This document shows, piece after piece, positions 1 to 6,037 of a stretch of DNA of 9,276 bases. The notes beneath the pieces are model-generated. The model was not told the DNA's origin, ran no database searches, and saw only the letters and a program-made list of their open reading frames with translations. How positions within the stretch are numbered: position 1 is the stretch's first letter; each line of letters starts with the position of its first letter. This stretch comes from Syntrophomonadaceae bacterium (lineage in GTDB: Bacteria > Bacillota > Dethiobacteria > SKNC01), in contig PWHX01000031.1 in the NCBI GenBank assembly GCA_003555415.1, positions 1 to 9,276 on the forward strand, read 5' to 3'. Made by a program: the position numbers and the translations under genes.

Positions 1-1
1 A

Positions 2-77
2 TGGCACGCCTGGGAGGGATCGAACCTCCGACCCACGGATTAGAAGTCCGTTGCTCTATCCGCTGAGCTACAGGCGC
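2..77 (-). tRNA. tRNA-Arg (anticodon UCU)
   Basis: Read on the minus strand this is a complete 76-nt tRNA cloverleaf. The acceptor stem GCGCCTG pairs with CAGGCGT, followed by discriminator G and an encoded CCA. The D arm (GCTC...GAGC), the 5-bp anticodon stem (ACGGA/TCCGT) and the T arm with GGTTCGATCC are intact. The anticodon in the loop CTTCTAA is TCT, which reads AGA/AGG arginine codons. It is the last gene of the three-tRNA cluster inside the window; any terminator lies beyond the left edge. Confidence 0.96.
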
Positions 78-92
78 TTATACATTTAATAA

Positions 93-124
93 TATAAAAT
101 TAGAAGTGACCTTCTAATTTTATA
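93..124. repeat. Perfect 14-bp AT-rich inverted repeat in the tRNA spacer
   Basis: Positions 93-106 and 111-124 are exact reverse complements (14 bp) around a 4-nt loop, TGAC. This fills most of the 57-nt spacer between tRNA-Gly and tRNA-Arg. In the minus-strand transcript it would fold into a stable but AU-rich hairpin. It is followed by U-rich sequence but no clean U run, so a processing signal is as likely as a terminator. The symmetry is seen; the role is inference. Confidence 0.7.
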
Positions 125-134
125 AGATTTCATT

Positions 135-208
135 TGGAGCGGGTGATGGGAATCGAACCCACGCGACTGGCTTGGAAGGCCAGGGCTCTACCACTGAGCT
201 ACACCCGC
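135..208 (-). tRNA. tRNA-Gly (anticodon UCC)
   Basis: A complete 74-nt tRNA on the minus strand. The acceptor stem GCGGGTG pairs with CACCCGC, followed by discriminator T and an encoded CCA. The anticodon stem CTGGC/GCCAG carries the loop CTTCCAA with anticodon TCC, which reads GGA/GGG. The T loop GGTTCGATTCC is canonical. It lies 3 nt downstream of tRNA-Pro, so the two must be released from one precursor. Confidence 0.97.
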
Positions 209-211
209 GCA

Positions 212-288
<77 letters not shown>

Positions 289-302
289 AAACAGCAACTT
301 GA

Positions 303-331
303 ATTATAACTCATAATAGCAATCAAGTCAA
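303..331 (-). promoter_or_regulatory. SigmaA-type promoter of the tRNA cluster
   Basis: On the minus strand a -35 box TTGACT (326-331) and a perfect -10 box TATAAT (303-308) are separated by exactly 17 nt. The expected start is near 296, giving a very short leader before tRNA-Pro at 288, as is usual for stable RNA genes. The boxes are seen directly; promoter activity is inferred from the consensus. Confidence 0.85.
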
Positions 332-344
332 ATTGATATAAGAC

Positions 345-386
345 ACTACAGCCTACAGTCCACTGAGATCAGTGATCAGTTGCTAG
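345..386. repeat. Degenerate 7-nt repeat tract (TCAG-based)
   Basis: This stretch can be cut into six heptamers: actacag, cctacag, tccactg, agatcag, tgatcag, ttgctag. The middle contains an exact tandem gatcagt pair (367-380) and a small cactg/cagtg inverted repeat (361-365/370-374). It lies in the 152-nt gap between the tRNA promoter and the end of yfcE. I see no open reading frame and no convincing rho-independent terminator in that gap, so the yfcE transcript may run on into the tRNA genes. Confidence 0.4.
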
Positions 387-440
387 CATTATATATTTTA
401 ACACATCGTATTCATTTATTCAATAACTTAAAAAAATAAC

Positions 441-923
441 TTATTCTTCTGGTTCATAAGAAATAATTTCCGCATCTACTTTACCCTCATTAATAGTTAT
501 AATGCCGTAAGTAGGCCCATGAAAGCGGGGATTACTTATACTTCCCGGATTAAAAAAAAGTATGCCTTCCTGTTCAAACCTGGATGCTATATGAGTGTGT
601 CCATAAACAACTATATCTGCCTTAACTTCTTTTGCTTTATATAATAGAGAGTTATAAAGGTTAGCTCCATCAAACTTATGGCCGTGAGTCAAATAAATTT
701 TTAATCCGGCAGCATCTATGAGCTCTTCTTCCGGTGAAATCATGGGTGAGTCACAATTCCCAACTACTGCCTTTATTTTTATGGGAAGTTTTTTAGCCAA
801 CTTTTCTGCATCCCGGTAAAAATCTCCTGCGTGCAGGACCAGGTCAACAAAATCCATTTTATTAATTATTTTTTCACTTATTATTACATTCCCGTGAGTA
901 TCACTTAAAACACCAATCTTCAT
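441..923 (-). CDS. yfcE: YfcE/YsnB-family metallophosphoesterase
   Basis: A 160-aa cytosolic metal-dependent phosphodiesterase of the compact MJ0936/YfcE family, complete at its usual size. The metal-binding motifs appear in order: LSDTHGN (Asp8, His10), HAGDF (Asp34), VGNCD (Asn56), LTHGH (His80, His82) and YGHTH (His109, His111). Near the C-terminus the family's NPGSIS turn is present (125-130). The reading frame opens 9 nt earlier at a GTG (932), but that codon lies inside the Shine-Dalgarno site AGAGGTGG (929-936). I therefore place the start at the ATG at 923, 5 nt below that site. It is the last gene of the rph-rdgB-yfcE unit, with a 17-nt gap after rdgB, matching Bacillus ysnB. The physiological substrate is not known from sequence. 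Confidence 0.92.
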   Translation of the reverse strand: MKIGVLSDTHGNVIISEKIINKMDFVDLVLHAGDFYRDAEKLAKKLPIKIKAVVGNCDSPMISPEEELIDAAGLKIYLTHGHKFDGANLYNSLLYKAKEVKADIVVYGHTHIASRFEQEGILFFNPGSISNPRFHGPTYGIITINEGKVDAEIISYEPEE

Positions 924-940
924 AGGAACCACCTCTTTGC

Positions 941-1534
941 TTAAACTAAGCCTTTTAATAATTCTGCCGCCTTTTCCATGGCCTTTCCCCGGTGACTAAT
1001 TTTATTTTTAATATCCGGCTCTAACTGGGAAAAAGTCTTGCCATACCCGGGCACCAGAAAAAGAGGATCATAGCCAAAACCCATGTCACCAAGGGAAGCT
1101 GAGATTATAGTGCCCCTGCAAATTCCTTCAACTACCTTTGTTCCCTTTTCTGGACAGGAAATAGCAATAACACAGGTAAACTGGGCTCCTCTTTTCTCCT
1201 CAGGCACACCCTTAAGAAGTCCCAGGAGTTTGCGATTATTTTCTTCATCAGAGGCATTGTCGCCTGCAAAACGGGCAGAATAGATACCGGGTTCCCCCCC
1301 TAAAAAGTCAACCTCCAGGCCGGAATCATCAGCCAAAACCATTTTTTTTGTATAATCCCTTACCGTTTCAGCTTTTTTTACGGCATTCTCTTTAAAGGTT
1401 GTCCCGTCTTCAATTATTTCCGGGCACCCGGGGACATCCAGAAGAGATATAACTTTAAAGGGATATTCACTCAGCAACTCTTTAAATTCCTTAACTTTGC
1501 CTTTATTTTTTGTGGCTATTATAAGGGGAATCAT
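941..1534 (-). CDS. rdgB: XTP/dITP pyrophosphatase (HAM1/RdgB family)
   Basis: This 197-aa cytosolic enzyme hydrolyses non-canonical purine nucleoside triphosphates (ITP, dITP, XTP) to the monophosphate and pyrophosphate, keeping damaged bases out of DNA and RNA. Family marks are complete: IIATKNKGKVKEF at the N-terminus (5-17) for triphosphate binding, LADDSGLEV (67-75) with the acidic metal ligands, the GFGYDPLF loop (152-159) and the C-terminal SHRGKA (180-185) that contacts the base. Length is normal. Its ATG overlaps the rph stop codon by one base (TAATG), so translation is probably coupled. A GGAGGT site lies 8 nt upstream, inside the end of rph. This is the Bacillus ysnA position. Confidence 0.96.
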   Translation of the reverse strand: MIPLIIATKNKGKVKEFKELLSEYPFKVISLLDVPGCPEIIEDGTTFKENAVKKAETVRDYTKKMVLADDSGLEVDFLGGEPGIYSARFAGDNASDEENNRKLLGLLKGVPEEKRGAQFTCVIAISCPEKGTKVVEGICRGTIISASLGDMGFGYDPLFLVPGYGKTFSQLEPDIKNKISHRGKAMEKAAELLKGLV

Positions 1535-2277
1535 TAATCTTGACCTCCAATAAGGGAAACTGCCGGCCCTAAATTTTCTTTAAAATATTCAACAAGATCA
1601 CTAATTCCTTTTTGACCTAAAATCATAAGGTTTAGCATTAATTCTTGGGAAAAAGGCTCGCCTTCAGCTGTTCCCTGTACTTCTACAATATTTCCGCTGC
1701 CGGTCATAACTAAATTCATATCTACCTGAGCCTTGAAATCCTCTTCAAAGCTTAAATCCAGCATTTCTTTTCCATCTACAATTCCTACACTGACAGCTGA
1801 TAAAAAATCTTTAACGGGAAAGCGGGTTATGCGGTTATTTTTTAATAGTTTATAAAGGGCATCAACAAGAGCTATATAAGCTCCTGTTATGGAAGCTGTC
1901 CTGGTTCCTCCGTCAGCCTGAATTACATCACAGTCAATCCAAACTGTTCTTTCACCTAAAGCAGCCAGGTCAACTATTGAACGCAAAGATCTTCCTATCA
2001 TCCTTTGGATTTCATAGGTGCGTCCCCCTTGCCTTCCCTTAACAGACTCCCTGACATTGCGAACATCTGTAGAGCGAGGCAGCATTGAGTACTCAGCTGT
2101 AATCCATCCTTTATGCTCTCCCTTCATGAAAGGAGGCACTCTCTCATCTATCGTTGCGTTACAAATTACTTTAGTTTCGCCCATTTCAATAAGAACAGAA
2201 CCTTCAGGGTGCTTTATAAACTGCCGCGTTATTTTTACAGGCCTTATTTCATCTACATTCCTTCCATTTTTACGCAT
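1534..2277 (-). CDS. rph: Ribonuclease PH
   Basis: A 247-aa phosphorolytic 3'-to-5' exoribonuclease that trims tRNA precursors, using phosphate and releasing nucleoside diphosphates; the family forms a hexameric ring. The protein is full length. It carries the early VDEIRPVKITR motif (8-18), the arginine-rich GRQGGRTYEIQRMIGRSLR region (81-99) needed for phosphate and RNA binding, DCDVIQADGGTRTASI (115-130), and the catalytic acidic stretch around Asp180 and Asp186 (EEDFKAQVDMN). A GGAGGT site sits 5 nt before the ATG. The gene begins about 90 nt below the gerM terminator, so it needs its own promoter. The best candidate, TTTACA (2366-2371) then 17 nt then TATTTA, is weak. Confidence 0.97.
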   Translation of the reverse strand: MRKNGRNVDEIRPVKITRQFIKHPEGSVLIEMGETKVICNATIDERVPPFMKGEHKGWITAEYSMLPRSTDVRNVRESVKGRQGGRTYEIQRMIGRSLRSIVDLAALGERTVWIDCDVIQADGGTRTASITGAYIALVDALYKLLKNNRITRFPVKDFLSAVSVGIVDGKEMLDLSFEEDFKAQVDMNLVMTGSGNIVEVQGTAEGEPFSQELMLNLMILGQKGISDLVEYFKENLGPAVSLIGGQD

Positions 2278-2368
2278 ATAATACCTCCATTAGTTATTCA
2301 TAGAATGTTTAAAATGCTACGTTCTTATATTTTACCAAAATATAAATAAAAATCACATAGTTTACTGT

Positions 2369-2401
2369 AAAATAAAGAAAGAAGACTTTTGAAAAGCCTT
2401 C
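2369..2401 (-). terminator. Rho-independent terminator after gerM
   Basis: On the minus strand GAAGGCTTTT and AAAAGTCTTC form a stem with one G-U pair around a minimal loop (2381-2401). The stem is followed by the U-rich tract TTTCTTTATTTT (2369-2380). It lies about 40 nt after the gerM stop and before the rph leader, so it separates the murI-gerM unit from rph-rdgB-yfcE. The innermost A-U pairs probably open to form the loop. Confidence 0.72.
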
Positions 2402-2440
2402 CTCCTGAATCTAAGTTTAGTATAATTATTATTCAATACC

Positions 2441-3427
2441 CTACAGGGAATTTATTATGTCAGGAGCCCTTATAGGCTGTTCCCTGGTCAGTTCGGGTTC
2501 CTCACCTTCAACCAGAATAAGAACTTCATCAACTTCTGGAAACTGGGTTAAAGTAAGAGTTACCTGCTTTACTATATTTTCCTCTGCGGTAATTCCTCCA
2601 TCAAAATCCAAAAATTCTTCTGAAAAATCAACAGTGGCCAGTCCTTCTTCTACAGTTAAACTATTAATAGTAACTCCTGGATTAATATCAGAAAACAAGT
2701 CTGTGCCCGCCTTAGGCCCTTTAATAAGTTCTTGAAGGGCTTTTTTCATTAAATCTGATCCTTCAGTTACAACCCTTGTTACCGGTACAATAAGAGATAT
2801 GCCTTCTTCACCCCAGCCACAATAATACACCATGACCTTGTCAGTTTCCTCTAAATCCTCAACATCATCAGATATTTCTAGATTAATACCTTTTCTGTCC
2901 AATGGCTGTTCTAAGATATCCCCCTCCGGAAATTCTTCCAGGTAGTGTCCTTCTACCATAATTTCCACCTCATCTACCGTTTCAAATTCTGTTAAGGAAT
3001 ATACTACTGAATCCAGAACACCCCTTTCCTGCCCTTGCCTTACGTCTAGAACATCTTCCGTAAAATCAATTCTTGCCAGGCCGTCCTTAATGGTTAACCC
3101 CTTCACTTCTGTTCCTGAAGGTAATGGCGCCTGTAAACCGGTTCCTTCCAGGTTAGATTCTACCTGTGGGCTGCTTACAAGAGAGCTAATAGTAGCCCTT
3201 GCTATGCCTTCAGTCCAGGGGATACTTATCACTACCGGGACAAGGTATTCCTGCCCGTATTGATAATAAAATACAGTATCCCTGAGATTTTCCTCCTCAT
3301 ATTCTCCATTTTCTTCATAATCGTTATCCAGTTGAACCTCATCATTAGAATCGAAATAATTACAGCCCGACATGAACATAGCGATGATTAATAAGGCAGC
3401 TAGAAACTTTATATGTTTCCTGTACAA
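2441..3427 (-). CDS. gerM: GerM-like lipoprotein with two GerMN domains
   Basis: A 328-aa exported protein. A signal peptide (KHIKFLAALLIIAMF) ends in MSGC, a lipobox with Cys22 as the lipidated residue, so it should be anchored on the outer face of the cytoplasmic membrane. A very acidic linker (about 26-49) follows, then two GerMN domains at about 50-185 and 197-325. Each repeats the pattern of a YY-containing strand, a PV or IP segment, then GLAxxDFxE(D/E)xL. In Bacillus, GerM is a mother-cell protein needed for normal sporulation and germination; transfer of that role here is inference. The start is TTG at 3427, supported by GGGGGTG 6-7 nt upstream and by the intact signal peptide. It follows murI; the MarR-type ysmB gene found between them in Bacillus is absent. 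Confidence 0.9.
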   Translation of the reverse strand: MYRKHIKFLAALLIIAMFMSGCNYFDSNDEVQLDNDYEENGEYEEENLRDTVFYYQYGQEYLVPVVISIPWTEGIARATISSLVSSPQVESNLEGTGLQAPLPSGTEVKGLTIKDGLARIDFTEDVLDVRQGQERGVLDSVVYSLTEFETVDEVEIMVEGHYLEEFPEGDILEQPLDRKGINLEISDDVEDLEETDKVMVYYCGWGEEGISLIVPVTRVVTEGSDLMKKALQELIKGPKAGTDLFSDINPGVTINSLTVEEGLATVDFSEEFLDFDGGITAEENIVKQVTLTLTQFPEVDEVLILVEGEEPELTREQPIRAPDIINSL

Positions 3428-3526
3428 TTAAAACACCCCCGTTATAATAATTTTCTTAATTAAATATATATACATTTAATAAGAAAATAATTCCATAAAA
3501 TTTCATGTTAACGGAAGTGTTTTTAT
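3427..3526 (-). promoter_or_regulatory. Nested inverted repeat covering the murI-gerM gap, able to hide the gerM RBS
   Basis: On the minus strand, positions 3523-3509 can pair with 3444-3430 over 15 bp with two G-U pairs (AAAACACTTCCGTTA with TAACGGGGGTGTTTT). Inside it, 3488-3474 pairs with 3465-3450 over 15 bp with one bulge, both arms AT-rich. The outer stem starts 3 nt after the murI stop codon. Its distal arm contains GGGGG (3436-3440), the gerM Shine-Dalgarno site, and ends just before the TTG start. The pairing is seen. Possible readings are a translational switch coupled to murI translation, a terminator-like element, or a short MITE-type insertion, since the ends form imperfect 18-bp terminal repeats. 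Confidence 0.6.
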
Positions 3527-4330
3527 TTACGGCATTATAACCTGGTAAGCTTTTACCTTCATGCCTATTAGTTTTTCACCTATTTCCACAAAAGTCTTGG
3601 GAGACGCGCTTACAAAGAACCTATGATGGGTGGAATTATCGCTGTTGGAGTTAAGCAGATCATTATTTATTAATATTTCTTTAGCCTCCCGGGCTGTTTC
3701 TTCAGCAGAACTTATAAGCCTTACTTCAGGTCCTACCGCCTCCTGAATAACCTCGTTCAGAAGAGGGTAATGAGTGCATCCCAGTATTAAAACATCAATG
3801 CCTGATTCCTTTAATGGCCCTAAATATTCTTCAGCAACCTTTTTTGTTTCCCTGGCATTAATAAGATTGTTCTCTACAATTAATACAAACAGAGGACACT
3901 CCTGGCTGAATACCTTTACCTCAGGATCAAGTTTTTTAATAGCTTTATCATAAGCTCCACTTTTTATGGTTCCGGTGGTACCAATAACACCTATTCTTTT
4001 AGTTTTAGTATGTTCCAGGGCAGCCCTGGCACCGGGCTCTATTACTCCAATTACAGGAAGAACTACATTTTCCTGGTACCAGGAAAGACCTGCCGCACTG
4101 GCTGAGTTACAGGCTACTATAACCAGCTTTATATCCTGGGTCTGTAAGAAGTCAATAATCTGCATGGCAAAACCTCTTACCTGCTGATGCGGTCTGGGAC
4201 CGTAAGGCATCCTGGCTGTATCTCCAAAATAAACGATTCTTTCATTGGGAAGCTGTTTAAATATCTCTTTAACTACAGTTAACCCTCCAACTCCTGAATC
4301 TAGCAGGGCAATAGATTTTAAAGCGTTCAT
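3527..4330 (-). CDS. murI: Glutamate racemase
   Basis: A 267-aa cytosolic enzyme converting L-glutamate to D-glutamate for peptidoglycan, without a cofactor. Signature motifs are all present: LLDSGVGGLTV near the N-terminus (9-19), FGDTARMPYG (35-44), ACNSAS with catalytic Cys74, and LGCTHYPLL with the second catalytic Cys185. The ECPLFV segment (144-149) also fits the family. Length is typical. The ATG at 4330 has GGAG (4338-4341) 7 nt upstream. The 60-nt gap to the upstream UPF0316 gene holds no clear terminator or promoter, so murI is probably co-transcribed with it. The following gene is gerM, the order known from Bacillus racE-gerM. Confidence 0.96.
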   Translation of the reverse strand: MNALKSIALLDSGVGGLTVVKEIFKQLPNERIVYFGDTARMPYGPRPHQQVRGFAMQIIDFLQTQDIKLVIVACNSASAAGLSWYQENVVLPVIGVIEPGARAALEHTKTKRIGVIGTTGTIKSGAYDKAIKKLDPEVKVFSQECPLFVLIVENNLINARETKKVAEEYLGPLKESGIDVLILGCTHYPLLNEVIQEAVGPEVRLISSAEETAREAKEILINNDLLNSNSDNSTHHRFFVSASPKTFVEIGEKLIGMKVKAYQVIMP

Positions 4331-4390
4331 TTTCTCACTCCATTTAATATATTCCCTATACTTTATTTAACCGATTAATTGATTATGATT

Positions 4391-4927
4391 TTATTTAGTC
4401 TTAATCTTGGAGAAATAACCTCCCATGATTTTTTTTGTGTCTAATACCGTAATAAAAGCATAATCATCAACATCTTCAACCAGTTCCATTAATGTCTTTA
4501 AATCTTTCCTCATTAGCAGGACGTGTAATATTTTTCTCACGCCTTCTTTCCCATAGCCTTCTATTACTGTGACCCCAAACCCTTCCTGGCGAATTTCGCT
4601 AATTAACCTGTCCGGGTCCTTCTTTGATATAACCTGTACTGTTATGCAGCCAATGGCAACCTTTTCCTCCACATAAATTCCCAGATAATTCCCGGTAGCA
4701 AAACCAAGGGCATAAAAAAATAAGCTGGGTATATCATTTAAACCATGTATTACATAAGTTAAGACTGCTATAAATATCAGGGACTCAAAAAAACCTATTA
4801 CTGCCGCATAAACGCGCTGCCCATGCAGGATCATTAAAATTCTTACCGTAGCAAGGGATATATCTAAAGCTCTGGCCAAAAATACAATAAAATATCCAAA
4901 TATTAGCTCCACAATACCCTCTCCCAT
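4391..4927 (-). CDS. UPF0316 family membrane protein (DUF5698/DUF2179)
   Basis: A 178-aa protein of the UPF0316 family (Bacillus YebE type), recognised from overall architecture. The N-terminal half has three probable membrane segments at about 6-24, 38-60 and 66-84. A soluble DUF2179-like domain follows (about 90-170), with the family's GFGVTVIEGYGKEG stretch (116-129) and a closing FITVLDTKKIMGG. Similar C-terminal domains occur in small membrane proteins such as YitT, but the biochemical role is unknown. Its ATG overlaps the iclR stop by one base (TAATG), with GAGG just upstream, so synthesis is probably coupled to that of the regulator. No link to murI is evident beyond co-direction. Confidence 0.88.
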   Translation of the reverse strand: MGEGIVELIFGYFIVFLARALDISLATVRILMILHGQRVYAAVIGFFESLIFIAVLTYVIHGLNDIPSLFFYALGFATGNYLGIYVEEKVAIGCITVQVISKKDPDRLISEIRQEGFGVTVIEGYGKEGVRKILHVLLMRKDLKTLMELVEDVDDYAFITVLDTKKIMGGYFSKIKTK

Positions 4928-5742
4928 TAAGCCTCAAAGAAACCTTCTTTTTTATCAGTTATAATATGTTTATAGCCTAGGTTTAATGATATCTTCATGG
5001 CTGTATCCTTTATTTTTTTTATAAGGAAGCTGTCTAGATGCTCCCTGGTTATACGCGAAGCCAGGCCAGAAACACTTATGGCAGCTACTACCTTATTCTC
5101 ATAATTTTTTATAGGAACTGCTACACAATTCACCCCTTCTTCCATCTCTTCTAAATCCAGTGAATACCCCTGTTCTCTAATCTTTTTTAATTCTTCCTTT
5201 ATTTTTTCAGGATCCGTTATAGTATTTTCCGTAAACTTTATTATTTCCTTTTTTGAAATAATATCCTCCAACTCCGATTCTTTCACATAAGCCAGCAGGG
5301 CCTTCCCGGCAGCTGTACAGTGAGCTGGCCCTCTACTTCCAACCCGGGCAAACATTTTAATCATGTTTGTGGATTCTACCTGCTCAATATAAACAACCTC
5401 TCCCTGCTCCAAAATAGCAAGGTTTACTGTTTCGTTACATTTATCAACCATTTCCTGAAGATCGGGCTTGGCTACCTGCCGGATATCTAAACTATACAGG
5501 GCTTTACTCCCAATCTCGAACATCCTTAGTCCCAGCCGGTATTTTCCAGTATTTAAATCCTGTTCAACAAAATGGCTTGACATCAAGGTATGCAGCAAGC
5601 GGTGAACAGTACTGATGTTAAGAGAGGCTTTTTCCGTCAGTTCACTCAATGATATGGGCTTACCTACTTCCGATAATATCTCCAAAAGAAGTAGCGCTCT
5701 TTCTACAGATTGTACCCGGTGCCCTTTTTTATTGTTTGTCAT
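4927..5742 (-). CDS. IclR-family transcriptional regulator
   Basis: A 271-aa two-domain DNA-binding regulator. The N-terminal winged helix-turn-helix spans about 10-72; its recognition helix lies in SLNISTVHRLLHTL (40-53) and its wing in LNTGKYRLG (63-71). The C-terminal IclR effector-binding domain (about 85-258) has the family marks GSRGPAHCTAAGKALLA (135-151), EEGVNCVAVPI (201-211) and AAISVSG (220-226). Members sense small organic acids or aromatic compounds; the ligand here cannot be told. The ATG at 5742 follows GGAAAG, with a stronger AAGGAG slightly further out. Upstream are a SigmaH-like promoter and a palindrome suited to autoregulation. Its only co-directional partner is the UPF0316 gene, which it overlaps; it is divergent from the radical SAM gene. 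Confidence 0.93.
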   Translation of the reverse strand: MTNNKKGHRVQSVERALLLLEILSEVGKPISLSELTEKASLNISTVHRLLHTLMSSHFVEQDLNTGKYRLGLRMFEIGSKALYSLDIRQVAKPDLQEMVDKCNETVNLAILEQGEVVYIEQVESTNMIKMFARVGSRGPAHCTAAGKALLAYVKESELEDIISKKEIIKFTENTITDPEKIKEELKKIREQGYSLDLEEMEEGVNCVAVPIKNYENKVVAAISVSGLASRITREHLDSFLIKKIKDTAMKISLNLGYKHIITDKKEGFFEA

Positions 5743-5787
5743 CTTTCCTTTTTCTCCTTCCTTAATACAGCTCTATATATGCAAAAA

Positions 5788-5804
5788 GCCAAACATTATT
5801 TGGC
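5788..5804. promoter_or_regulatory. Palindrome, candidate IclR operator
   Basis: GCCAAA-catta-TTTGGC is a perfect 6-bp inverted repeat with a 5-nt centre, 46 nt above the iclR start codon. On the minus strand a TATAAT box (5813-5818), which lacks a good -35 partner, lies just upstream of it. A repressor bound here would cover the start of a transcript from that box and block one from the SigmaH-like site further up. The symmetry is seen; the operator role is inferred from the divergent regulator arrangement typical of IclR proteins. Confidence 0.45.
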
Positions 5805-5836
5805 AAAATAAAATTATAAACTCATTCCCACACTAT

Positions 5837-5865
5837 ATATTCTTTTACAATATAAAATATCCTTT
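5837..5865 (-). promoter_or_regulatory. SigmaH-like promoter upstream of iclR
   Basis: On the minus strand AAAGGATAT (5857-5865), an 11-nt spacer and AAAGAATAT (5837-5845) match the Bacillus SigmaH consensus, RnAGGAwWW then 11-12 nt then RnnGAATww, at every defined position. Transcription would begin near 5830, giving a leader of about 90 nt that contains the palindrome. Transition-phase or sporulation control of iclR is inference. Confidence 0.55.
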
Positions 5866-5897
5866 TTATTAATAATAATTTCAAGAAGAATAATAAT

Positions 5898-5952
5898 TGA
5901 TAGCTACTATATGTAAATTAAAGGATATGTTAAAATATAAAAAAAGCTATCA
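5898..5952. repeat. Inverted repeats in the iclR/radical SAM divergent region
   Basis: TGATAGCT (5898-5905) and AGCTATCA (5945-5952) are exact reverse complements 39 nt apart. A second pair, ATATCCTTT (5857-5865) and AAAGGATAT (5920-5928), interleaves with it; its left half is the SigmaH-like -35 of iclR. The 295-nt region 5743-6037 is otherwise very AT-rich. I see no small gene in it and no convincing SigmaA promoter for the radical SAM gene. Confidence 0.4.
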
Positions 5953-6037
5953 GACAAATAATACCACAAGTATAAAGAAATATATACAAAAACAAATATA
6001 CAAGATAGGCAAATATTTTTTTTGGGAGGTATATTAA

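Noticed and set aside
924..932. GTG start for the YfcE-like gene
   Set aside because: The codon overlaps the Shine-Dalgarno site itself; the ATG at 923 is correctly spaced from it.
2018..2349. Two plus-strand reading frames over rph and its leader
   Set aside because: Both are antisense to the well-supported rph gene and have no ribosome site or recognisable sequence.
5920..5945. Third SigmaH-like promoter, before the radical SAM gene
   Set aside because: AAAGGATAT is present, but the sequence at the -10 position is a run of A without GAAT.
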